DNA from: Symbiodinium sp. CCMP2592 | Taxonomy: Eukaryota > Sar > Dinophyceae > Suessiales > Symbiodiniaceae | Assembly: GCA_905221615.1 (NCBI GenBank) | Contig: CAJNDT010002002.1 | Coordinates: forward strand, 186,001 to 250,000 | Reading direction: 5' to 3' | DNA length: 64,000 bases | Shown here: piece after piece, positions 45,207 to 55,373 of the stretch | Layout: every line of letters begins with the position of its first letter | Position numbering within the stretch: the first letter of the stretch is position 1 | The notes under the pieces: generated by a model | Seen by the model: the letters and a program-made list of their open reading frames with translations, nothing else | Database searches by the model: none | Told to the model about the DNA's origin: nothing | Program-made: the position numbers and the translations under genes

Positions 45207-46729
45207 ATGGCTTTGCCAACTCCGCTTAAGCAGTTCCTCCGGGGGTGGGGAAGTACCACCCGAAAGCGAATGCAGGCAGCAGCTCGGGATGTCCTGGAAA
45301 GCAATGGGCTGCAGCTGTCGCAGCCGCCGGCGCAGGCGCTCGGAAGTGATTGCTGCGGCATGTCTGCGGAGGTGCTGGCGATGAGAGAGCTGGGTTTTCA
45401 GCATAGCGTTGTGTTTGCCAGCGACATCTGCGAAGGCGCAGGCTCATTCTGCCGGGCGAATGCTCCTGCCGGGAGCTTTTTCGGGGATGTCCTGGCCAGG
45501 GAGGCGTCGGCGCTGGCGCACATGCGCATCCACGGCTACTTCGCAGGGTTTCCCTGCCAGCCATGGTCCCGGATGCGGCGCAAAGGCGGGCGCAGGCGAC
45601 GGGGATGGAGCGATCCCCGTGCTCGGGTGTTCGTGGCGTGCCTGCAGGCGGTGGCGCAGACACAGCCCCTGTACGCGATCCTGGAAAACGTGCAGGGGAT
45701 CATGTGTTTCTGGGCGTCGGTGTCGGCGAAGGTGCAGGCGATGCTGCCGGGCTATCGGCTGCTGGCGGTGAAGCTCTGCCCGACGCAGCTGGGCAGAGGG
45801 CTTCGACGGCCACGCGTCTTCATCCTCTGCCTCCGGGAGGATAGCCTGATGGTTGGGTGCTGGCGGACGACGAAGGCGCTGGTGGCGGCAATGCTGGGGT
45901 CTGTTGCTGAGCAGAAGATGCAGCAACCGCTTTCCATGTTTTTGCTTCCGTCGGCGTCAGCGAAGGGGGCGGCAAAGCAGATGAAGAAACCGGTGGTGGC
46001 GAGAGCGCAAGCGAGCAGGAAGACGACGGCGACGGCGAAGTGGATCCTCAAGCACCGCGAAGCCCAAAGGAAAGCCGGGAAGTTGCCGCCCCTGCGCAAG
46101 CTTTCCTTTCTGACAGCAAGAGAGGCGGAAGTCTTGCAGTTGGCCGAAGCCAAGTTGGGCCAGGCCAAGGTGTTGGCGGTGGACGTTTCGCAGAGCGCGG
46201 ATCGCATGCCGTGTGGTGACAACCTTTGATGCTCGGCCACGGTGTTAGTATAACTACAGTCTAAGTAAAATACTGGTAACCTGCCTAGACTTAATTGCAA
46301 AATATAAGGCGTTCCACCTAAACACAGGTGCATTTATGTTGCTTCTTTGTGCCTAGGTCCCACAGTCACCACGTCGTCGAAGATCGTCATTCGCGCAGGC
46401 GCCGGGGCAGCTTGCAGACTCTTGACCAACACGGAGAAGCTCCTGTTGCACACAGTGCCTGTGGACAAGCTGAAGTTCCCCGCTGCGCCTCGTCGACGCT
46501 ACCGAGAATGGCTGGCAACTGCCAGGACGTGCAGTCTATTGGTGTGGCCATCGTTCTCGCGGTCAGCATGCTGAATTGGAAAAAGGCGAGGCTGGGCCAA
46601 CCGAAGACGGGGCAGGCGCAGGCGAAGAAGCGAACGGTGGCGGGGACCATTCCAATTTGGTCTTGGAGTGTCAAGAAACGCCGGCTGCTGGTGCACAAAA
46701 CGAAGACGGCAGATGTGAAGAATCAGTGA
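45207..46729 (+). CDS. C5-cytosine DNA methyltransferase, frameshifted before motif X
   Basis: Transfers a methyl group from S-adenosylmethionine to cytosine C5 in DNA. The first in-frame ATG is 45207 (MALPTPLKQFL). Visible motifs: I-like GSDCCGMSAEVLA (from residue 46), IV GFPCQPWS with the catalytic Cys (114–121), VI ENVQG (160), VIII QLGRGLRRPRVFIL (about 193). A basic, Lys/Arg-rich stretch precedes DVSQSADRMPCG. A clear GT–AG intron (46216–46356) joins MPCG to PTVTTSSKIVI. Motif IX-like NTEKLLLHTVPVD follows in one frame, but motif X (MAGNCQDVQSIGVAI, ATG at 46508) lies in another frame, so a 1-base indel falls between about 46475 and 46508. Either a sequencing error or a disabled copy. 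Dinoflagellate genomes carry many such genes, some reported within retrotransposons; no pol is seen here. Confidence 0.85.
46216..46356 (+). other. Intron of the DNA methyltransferase
   Basis: GTGACA...GCCTAG, 141 bp, phase 1. Removing it gives MPCG|PTVTTSSK, which restores the conserved stretch before motif IX. Confidence 0.8.
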
Positions 46730-47074
46730 GGGCGGTCCAGCTTGTAGGCGTGTCTCACGGTGCTGCTGTACGCCGAGTGTTGCCGTGGCGTCCAGGACAA
46801 AGGCGGGAAGTTGCGAGCGTGATGCAACCGGGAACTGCCAGCAAATATCAATGGGATGTTTTCATACCAAGGAATATAATTAACATATCGTCAATATGTA
46901 ATGATCATATATTCTATGTTCAGTATGTTGTATTAGTTTCCTGTTATAAATTGACATGATGTCATACTACTGGAGACTCCTGCCCGTGGGCTTCTTGTGG
47001 CAAGGCATGTGACGTTGCCTGGAGTTTTGCTTATTGTCTTGCGTGTGGAAGTTTTTTTGCTGCAGCTGCGTGTC
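46730..47074. other. Spacer
   Basis: GC-rich at first, then AT-rich with TTCATACCAAGG. No gene seen. Confidence 0.4.
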
Positions 47075-48521
47075 ATGGTAGTTTTCCGACCTGCTGTGCC
47101 CTTGAAAGACCTTTTCGGTCCTTCCTCTTTTGCGAGGGCGACGGTGCAGGTGAAAAGGAAGGCACCTGAAGCGTCAAGCAAGTCCCGCCCAGTCAAAAAG
47201 AAGAAGCCGTCAGGGGCGAGACAGGCTCCAAAGAAAGCGCGAAAGGCGTCGGGCTCAGCGCAGAAGAATAAGAAAGCTTCCAAGGCGTCAAAGGCGTCGG
47301 GGTCGTCGGCTAGCGCAGGCGCTGCCGCAGGCGTCGGCGAACACCCTCACAGAAGAGTGCACCCCAGCTTCCAGACAGGCTGTGCCGTTTGCCAGTTCCT
47401 GAAGCTTCGCAAAGGCTGGGAACGCACTGGGGTGTCGTCGACGACGATAGGCCAAGGCAAGCGTCTTGTTTGGCTCCGAGAAAGGCCAAACCGCTGGGGC
47501 GGGCGGCCGGCGTGGGCGCTGGGGTGCCTGGTTTGCCACAACTTGTGCAAGAAAATGCAAGAAGGCGTAGGTGCCGCGGGTTCTCCAGGCAGGCGCTGCT
47601 CAACCAAGTGGGCACGGTTCGAGGTGCAAGGTTTTGCAAGCATGCAGGCGTCGGCGCTGCAGCTGCACTCCCGATCCGCGGTGCACAAGATGGCTCTGCA
47701 GGTTTGGCTTCGCCCAGACGACGCGGAACTCGTCCTGAGAGCCACGGTGGGAATTTTCCATTTTTTGTTGAAGGCCCACTCTAGACTTCTTAGTCTAACA
47801 CTGTAATGAGTGCTTCCTGTACCCGAGAACGCGGACCTCCTGCTCAGGCCAGGCAACACTGGAGGACGATGTGCTCCTGAAGGGAGCCGTCCCGCAGCCA
47901 CCAGACTGGCTGCGGATCTGGAGGCTGTGTCGAAGCCAGGTTTCCTTGACGAGAACGTCGCAGATCTCTTTGACAGAGGATTTTATCTCCTCCTCAAGGG
48001 TTGAGGACCTGAAGGAAGTGAACAAGGCGGCTGTTGGTGCTATGGCGGACATATTGGCGGAGGCGATGCGGGTGGGCAAGCGGCAGGCGCTGGCGCGGGC
48101 GCACACGGTGGCTTTGACTCTGGACGACAAGCAGCCCCACCGCTGCCTCATGTACAAGTCCAGCGGTGTCGCAGGCGGCAAGCACGAATCCTCAGCCGGT
48201 ATGTTGGCGCTCCTCAAGCCCGCGCAGGCGAGGGAAACGCCTGCGTCCGCAGGCGCAGCGCTGCAATACTTTGACGAGGATTATGCTGTGCGGGTGCGAG
48301 ATTCCATTCTGGCGGCAGTCAGACTTTTTTGCACGGACATCATGGGCCAGTTTGATGAGAGCCTCTACAGCCACATCCTGATGAGCACCAAAATCTTCGC
48401 TGGCGATGGCGCTTTGTTGAAGGCAGGCGTGCTGCTCAAGGAGGTGATGCCCAACGTGGTTGTAGTACCCGGTCTGCTTTCATTTATAGGTTAAACCGAG
48501 AGCTTCCCAACAACATAATAT

Positions 48522-48565
<44 letters not shown>

Positions 48566-51362
48566 CATGATTTGTTGAGGATGATTATCATTGTTGTATG
48601 TATATATGTATACAAAAAAAATTATGATTATATGAACAGGACAGGAGAAATACTTTGAACAAACATAGTTTTTTCTCGTACTCACTATCTGCAGTCCGAT
48701 AAGATGCGTTCCTTCTTATCATCTGGCCCCCCGCAGCCAGGTGCATCGCGATCCCAGCCATGCCATCAGGCTAGCGGCGCAGGCGGCCGAGGTGGCGGAC
48801 GACAACTTCGCGGAGGTGTGGGCGCGGCTTTTTGGGGGGAAAGGCTCACTGGTGCCAGACTTGCAGCACAAGCACGATACTTTGCACAATGTGTGTGCGT
48901 TGTGTGTGTTTTTTTCACTGATAATTTTTTTTTTCATACTCATAGATTGTAACTTCAAAGTCTGTTCTTACTTGTACAAAAAAATACATCATGGGTATGA
49001 ACACATTCGTTTACTGGTCTCTGAGGAGTGGCGGGCGCGCCTGGTGGCGATACAAGAAGGTTTGCGCCAGGGTGGGCGTCTCGCAGGCGTTGTCGATGTG
49101 GTGCTGAAGCATTTTCAGTTTGCTGCGCACCGCTGGGAGAGCTCGAGCACGCCCAAGCGCAGATTTGCGTTTCTTCTTGGGCCCGTCATGCTGGCGCTGG
49201 CGGCAAGAGCCGTTGATGTGCGAACACAACCGGCTGACATGAAGCAGGCGATGGCGCTTTTGGCAGCCATGACGCCCGAGTTCATCGTTAGGGCTGGGCT
49301 GTCGGCGGATTTCAATGCGGAGGTGCTGGCGTTCATCCGCTTCTTTGACCTGCGCGATGCAGACCCGGCGTTGTTCAGGGAAAAGTTCCTTCGCTGGCGC
49401 AGGCGGATGAAGTCTCTGTTCTGCGACGCAGAGATCCTCAAGGAGCTGCAAGGGAAGCCGGCGGAGGAGCAGAGTGCCACGTGGCTGATAATTACGCAGG
49501 CGATGGCGCTGCCGCCGTTGTATGTACATGACAAGGTGTTCACGGCTTGGCCTAGAACGATGGGCCTGGGCCAGGCGCAGGGGGCCGCGAAGGCGAAGTG
49601 CTTCGAAACCATGGCGTCCGTGCAGACGGTGGTGGACCTGACGTTGAAGCGCGTGGAGGCAGAGCTCCCACAAACTGGTCTGTTTGCCGACCTGTCCGTC
49701 TTCGACTTGCACTCTGTGCCAGAGCACCCAGGTCAGGAGTGGTGGGACAGCAAGCGTCGGCGCTTGAACAGGCTGTGCGCGCCCGAGTCTTTTGCCTCTG
49801 TTGCATTTTGTATCAGCTTATAATACACACTTACCCAATCTTAGTTAGTTGTTGCAACATGACTTTGCAGTATGCAACAGTACACGATTCGATACGTGCT
49901 ATCACTCGTACAACGTAGACAGTAAGGGACCGCACGAAGTTCAGCCTGAGGTGCAAGGCGCTCAACGTGTGTCCGGGCACTGTCTTCCAGCTTTACAAAG
50001 AGGCCTTGCCCTTGCTGAAACGCACAACTGCGAGCGACTCAGTTGGCGGGGTCGCAGGCGAGGGCGACGGCGATGGCGATGGTGACGCTTGCCGGCATTG
50101 GTAAGCCGAGGTAGTAGTAACTATGTGCCAAGTGTATGGTTTCATTATTATGTACGTACCCAGAATCATTTTTTTGATCAAGTTGCCTACATAGTAAAAA
50201 TTATATTTTCAATATGTGAGTGTATGTATGGGGTAGGCTAAATTGCTAAATTGTTGAACATGAATGTACATGTCTATCTATGTGTGAAGAATAGTTGAAA
50301 AATGCCGCTTGATAAAAATTCTATGCCTATCTTTCCACTGCAATCCTTTCAAATTTAATTTAAGTATCTTATTTAGTTACCCATTCCAAGGGCGCCGACA
50401 ATCGAAAGATTTGGGGGCGGCTCTTCAAGGACGGCGTCCAGCTGCTCGGCGCAGCCGATGCAGAGATGCAGCACTTCTTTGCGGTGCTGCATTTTTACTT
50501 GGCTTTCGAAACGTCCACTGGGCAGGTGGAGCGAACGCTCGGGGTTGTCAAGGCGGCGGCGGACGCACACAATGGCGACACGACAGCGACTGCGAATGTC
50601 ACGTGGGTGTCGGCGGAGCTTCTTCTGGACGGACCGGCAAAAGAGTCCGAGTTGTTTACGAAAGTCGTGGGTGCAGATGTAGGCGAGGGCGATGGCTCAA
50701 GGGCAAAGGTGGGCAACCACTTTCTCCTGACGCCGTTCAGCCGCCGGCTCTGCCGTCTGTGGCTCCGGAAACATGGCAGGCGTTTTCACGTTTACAAAGT
50801 TCGCAAGGATCGCGGCTTGAAAAGAACCCAGAAAAAGGGTAGCGAGGCTTACGTTGTGAGCCGCATGGCGTCGGCGCGGCGACAGTTGGCAGCTGGAAAA
50901 GGAACCTGCAAGAAACTCTTGGGCAGCAAGGCCAAGGACTTCGTGCAGAAGAGTGACGAAAGGTTCCAAAATAGCAAAGTTTGGAACGCAAAGCTCCAGC
51001 GAGCTTTCGTTTTGGCGAAGACACGTGAACGGCAACGCAAGGCGATGGCGGAGGCGCAGGCGTCAGTCTGGAAAGAGCAAGCGGCCCTTCGTCGTGGCGA
51101 CGTCGTTGGCGAAGTCCCAGGCGCGGTTGTGGACCTTGTCCAGGCCAGAGACGTGCGGACGAGGTGGTCGCTGTCACAGCGATCACTGCATGTCTTTTAT
51201 GCATGCAAGGAGGCGCCGGCGAGCAGTCCTCCAGTTTATGTAGATGAGTGGAGACGCTCTGACCCGCAGGCGTGGCTGCCCTTGCTTCGGCGGGCAGACT
51301 TGGTGGTTCTCGAAGATGCCTCTGACCTGGACTTCAGTGACGGGCATGGGTTTCTTGGCTGA
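47075..51362 (+). CDS. BED-type zinc finger / hAT-transposase-like multi-exon gene
   Basis: Exon 1 from ATG 47075 to about 47745: Lys/Ala-rich stretch (about 25–90), then Cys pairs CAVC (about 102) and CLVC (about 150) and LHSRSAVH (about 197–204), a C2H2 pattern like a BED finger. Exon 2 about 47851–48465: PQPPDWLRIWRLCRSQVSL. GT–AG intron 48466–48740 joins NVVV|VHRDPSHAIRLAAQ. Exon 3 48741–48890, intron 48891–49025, exon 4 49026 to about 49795 (SADFNAEVLAFIRFFDLRD). Exon 5 about 49934–50098. Exon 6 about 50395–51362 with FYLAFETSTGQVERTLG, reminiscent of the hAT C-terminal dimerisation block (SSAxSERxFS). I recall this protein as a multi-copy dinoflagellate-specific type; the hAT relation is inference. 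No terminal inverted repeats or 8 bp target duplication were found, so it may be a host gene derived from a transposase. Confidence 0.65.
48466..48740 (+). other. Intron with (TA)n tract
   Basis: GTACCC...CAGCCAG, 275 bp. It contains about 20 TA dinucleotides (48523–48564). Removal keeps the frame open. Confidence 0.7.
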
Positions 51363-51624
51363 TTGTACTCTGATGTTTTATGGTGTCAAGTAATACGTAG
51401 TTGCAGCACTTTCTTTCTGTCTTGTGGAGCTTTCAATTGTATGTGAAACATGTTCCAGTAATCTATGTGCACATCTCGCAGCGGAACCACCCGATCACCA
51501 CCCCCGTCGCTAGGGCAGCTACAGCAATCACGCCTATCCTGCAGATGTTCTTTTCACAGGTTGTTGCTATAGTGCGGTTCTAAATGAAGATAGAGGCTGG
51601 CTAAAGGGAGCTCCCACAAACGTG

Positions 51625-52077
51625 CCCAGGGCTGGCTTCGTGGAACTGGCGTTGGCGGTGGTGGCGTACGGCAAGGCTGTCGTGAGGCGCAAAGATTTCC
51701 GGATTGAAATCTGGAAGATCGACTCGGAGGCGTTGGTGTTTCACAAGGCGGCGGCGCGGGCGCAGCCTGCACGTTTTGACGTGACAGAGGGCTTCTGCGA
51801 GACTCACCCGAGGTCCGCCAAGGTCCTGCGGACACTCTGTGAGTCTTCGGCTGGCGTGTGGAAGATGGCGAAGATCGCTGAGGCGCAGGCGCAGGTGACG
51901 GGAAAGGCGCAGCCGCAGGTGAAGGCGAAGGCGAAGGCGAAGCAGAAGGCGAAGGCGAAAGCGAAAGCCAAGGAGGCTGAGTTTCTCATCAAGGATCTCG
52001 TGTCCGCTTCCAGCTCCTGTCGTAGCCTCCGCTCTGTAGAACGGCCGAAAGGCATAGGGAGCCAGCTGCTGAAATGA
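51625..52077 (+). CDS. Lysine/alanine-rich exon, possibly the 3' end of the hAT-like gene
   Basis: Open frame without an early ATG, so probably a downstream exon. It begins GFVELALAVVAYGKAVVRRK, has a central region ending VLRTLCESSAGVWKMAK, then a (KA)n run (QVKAKAKAKQKAKAKAKAK) and LIKDLVSASSSCRSLRSVE before the TGA. The spacer from 51363 is AT-rich and could be an intron if the stop at 51362 is bypassed by splicing near 51345. No family recognised. Confidence 0.4.
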   Translation, partial: PRAGFVELALAVVAYGKAVVRRKDFRIEIWKIDSEALVFHKAAARAQPARFDVTEGFCETHPRSAKVLRTLCESSAGVWKMAKIAEAQAQVTGKAQPQVKAKAKAKQKAKAKAKAKEAEFLIKDLVSASSSCRSLRSVERPKGIGSQLLK

Positions 52078-52800
52078 GCTTAGTCTAGCAAGATTTATTA
52101 TTCAAAGTCTTTCTTCTAAGTTGTAGACACTTATGTACTTTAGGAAGAGGGTATAGTCATGCAGCAGTTGCTGGATCATGTTTCAACAGCTAACAGGACT
52201 CGCGGCCAAAAAGCGTCTGTGCACTATCGTTCTTTGGCAGACAGGACTTGATAGGTCCATTTTCTTCTGGTGACATGAGCAAGCAATTCAGTGGTCCCGC
52301 GCTGTATGTTTGCCCTGACACGCAGGCTTCGCCACAGAAGTTGCACTGCCAGATGTCCGTGGCGCAGGTGCCGTATAAGAGGGAGGTTGCGCAGGGGCAT
52401 GTTTTGGAATGCGGTGGTGTAAACTGTAGACTGGAGGATTTAGGGGGTTTTTAGGGGTTTAGAGCTTTGATCTGGCACTACAAAGGTGAACCACAGAGTC
52501 CAGAGGTCACTTCGTGCTTTAGATGCTTCTGGAGCAGGGGTGTTTGGATCTTGTCGTTCAGGGCATGTGGGCTAGGGAGTGTCAGGTTTGGGGTTTAGCT
52601 AGAGGAGTTGTTTACAGTGGCGCTTGAATTTTGAGGTTCAAGGGCACGCGTTGCGTAGGATATATAATATAGGGTTACTGGATCACCTTCATATGAGGCT
52701 CATTTGTCTAACGTAGCAGCATGCTTGATGATTGTTCGTCCTGTGTATGTTGCATTTTTTCACAGTTATAATCACATGTTCACAGCCATTCAGTAATAAT
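52078..52800. other. Spacer upstream of P3
   Basis: No gene supported. 52535–52665 matches the P2 upstream flank in short blocks (TTGTCGTTCAGG, CATGTGGGCTAGGG, GTGTCAGGTTT) and probably carries P3 promoter sequence. Confidence 0.45.
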
Positions 52801-52925
52801 AGGCGTAGGCCCATCCGCAGGCGCTCAGGCGTGGCCGTAGGCCGTAGGCGTAGGTGTGGGTGCAGGGGAAGGCTACTATAGGCCAGACAGGCGGTCATAG
52901 GCGGTAGGCGTAGGTGTAGGTGACT
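52801..52925 (+). promoter_or_regulatory. GTAGGC tract upstream of P3
   Basis: GTAGGC, GCAGGC and GGTGTAGG words end just before the P3 start codon, as at P1 and P2. Confidence 0.5.
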
Positions 52926-52934
52926 TCTCTCGTC

Positions 52935-55095
52935 ATGGAGCTACCATTCGAGATACCATTCGCGCTGCCGCCGGTGCCGGCGAACAGTGTGTTGGTGGCG
53001 TGGGGCGCTGAGCACAAGTACATCGTGGGCGACAGTGCCCAGGTTTTAAAAAACGGTCAAATTTTCTTTTTAGTGTCAAACATAAACTGCATGGTTTTAG
53101 GTACTAAGCAATAAGTGTTGTAAACAGAAGTGAGAAATGCTCTCTTGACATACCTTAAATGCCGAGGATCCGGCGGGGGCGTTGGCGAGAAGGGGCGGGA
53201 CATGATGGCGGGGTTCTATTACGGCAAGTTCCCAGGCCATGTTCACTACACAATCGATGTGAGGAACATGATGAGGAGTCCGCAGGCGGAGGGGCAGGCG
53301 GAGGGGCAGGCGGAGGGGCAGCGGCGCGGGCGGTTCAAAAAGGTGGAAGGAGACTTGGCTGTTCAAGTTGTATTTGACCCTAGGCGCTTTTGAAGCATTA
53401 TTAATATTATATTTTAGGGTTATTGAAGACCCCTTGCCCTCCCAGGCGAATGGCACCCGGCGAACAACCAAGATTTTTTGCTGGCGATGATGGGCGAACT
53501 CGGCTTTGCGAAGGCATTGGCGTCGGTGGTGGGGGCTGTGTACACATATTTGCAGGCGCAGGCGAGTGACACGATGGAGTCACGGCCATTGTGCGTGCAG
53601 CTGGTCTGCATCTTGACTCAATAATATGTATTCAGGAAAGTTGCGAGTGACATATTTTTAAAAGGCACGGTTGCGTTTTTGGTTTTGTCCTCCCAGATGG
53701 TTAACTAATTCATACCCGAGTCATATGTTTTCATACAGGATCATGAACAAATGTAAGCAATTAATATTCAATCAAATAAACCACACTAACAGTATGAAGT
53801 ATTAAGTAGAATCCTTGTACCAGGTTCCCAAGGCCTGCACAGATCTGCGGCGGTGGCGGTGCTGACGGCGCTGGTGTTCAACTTCGAATTCGAGCTGCCA
53901 AGTCATGACGGCTTGTTTCAGGCGCAGGCGTATCCGAAGGGGTCGAGCGTCACTGGCGACGTTTGCATCGACGACAATGCGGCGAAGCGTATCGAGGAGC
54001 TCGTGGCCCGCGTGGGTCGGATGCTGAAGTACAGCGAGGCGCCGGCGACGTCGACGCCACCGTCGGCGCACACCAGCGCTGCAGCTGGGTCGGCGCAGGC
54101 GCCACCAGGTTTGCAGGACCAGGCATGGGATGCTGTGCTTCTTTTTCTGTAGGATTTGATGCGGTTTGATTATAACCATCTAAGACTACTGGGATAGTCA
54201 AAGAAGTCTTGATGTAGTCACTTGTTTCATTGATTGAATTGTGGCAGGTGCGAGCACAGGTGCTGAAGCACGCGCCGGCGCTTTGTGACCAGTTTGACGC
54301 GTTTAAGGTGGACCAACGCGTGTGGGTGGTTCCCAGGCTTTTGATTTGCTATCCTGAACCCACACCTTTAGACCCCTCATTCCTGTAGCCCTCAACCCTG
54401 AACCACAAATCGCAAACCTAGCTATAACTTAGTACCCTAAAGACGTTGCACAAAAATACACTTGGGCCCTATACCGAGAACGCGTCGGTGTTGGTGAGCA
54501 TGGACGGCGGTGTGTCGAAGGCGCAGGAGATTGTTGGGTGGCTCGATAGCAGCTTGCCTGCTATTACAAACAAACTAAAACCATTACCTCCCAACCCCCC
54601 CTCAACTAACTCAGGAATGCTCCATAGCAGTCGTCCTCCAGCCTGGCGCAATCCGTCAGCAATGATAACTGCTGCCATCAATGAACGGGTTGACATGCTG
54701 AAAAATCGGAGCTTCTTGGCTGAAGGTAGCCTAGTCAGTAGTTCATTGTAGTAAGAAGTGTCCGTCGCATTGTAGTTCAATTTTATTTTTATTGCTGATT
54801 CGCTGGGTCTTCGTACTCCGAGCACAAAATCCCACTCAGGTTGGAACCGGCATGAGCAGAGTTGGAGTGGCAACCATGATGACGATGGTTGGCGTTGGCG
54901 TGATGATTATTACCGCCGGCGTGGTCGTCCCAAAGGCGGCCACTATGAGGACTGTGTTTATCAACATGGTAACTGGATTTACGACTACGTGCACTTGCAC
55001 TTGTCGTTACATTGTAAGAAACATATTACATAGATGTATCTATGTATTTTATGTTTTATTATCACTGTCTTTTTTTAACAAATATGCACATATTC

Positions 55096-55126
<31 letters not shown>

Positions 55127-55373
55127 CATATTATATGTGTATATGTAAATGATAAGTAGGTTGTCTTCCCAGGACCATGGTGATGGCGCAGGCGCTGGGC
55201 AGCGTGGTGGGCGTGAGCGCAGGCGGTCCCGCTCTCGCGACTCGCGCGATGGTGATGGCGCAGGCGCTGGGCAGCGTGGTGGGCATGAGCGCAGGCGGTC
55301 CCGCTCTCGCGACTCTCGCGACAAGGGGCGAACGCGAAGGCGCTGGCGCAGCCCGTCGTCAGACTCACGGTGA
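52935..55373 (+). CDS. P3: third copy of the tandem family, with an RS-rich tail
   Basis: Exon 1 from ATG 52935 (MELPFEIPFALPPVPAN, VLVAWGAEHKYIVGD), exon 2 about 53180–53363 (GEKGRDMMAGFYY, HYTIDVRNMMRSPQ), exon 3 about 53446–53610 (NNQDFLLAMMGELGF), exon 4 about 53825–54125 (ALVFNFEFELPSHDG), exon 5 54248–54336, exon 6 54479 to about 54565, exon 7 to about 54735 (INERVDMLKNRSFLAEG), exon 8 about 54840–55015 (WSGNHDDDGWRWRDDYY) and exon 9 from about 55173. Exon 5 is followed by a GC donor (GC–AG intron 54337–54478). The last exon encodes two 24-residue repeats with GQRGGRERRRSRSRDSRD and ends RRRWRSPSSDSR, an SR-type tail typical of splicing-associated proteins. The core is unrecognised. Confidence 0.6.
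55096..55124. repeat. (TA)n microsatellite in the last P3 intron
   Basis: About thirteen TA units. Confidence 0.9.
55179..55322 (+). repeat. 72-bp tandem duplication encoding the RS repeat
   Basis: GGTGATGGCGCAGGCGCTGG at 55179 recurs at 55251. The in-frame 72 bp period doubles the RS module. Confidence 0.9.
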
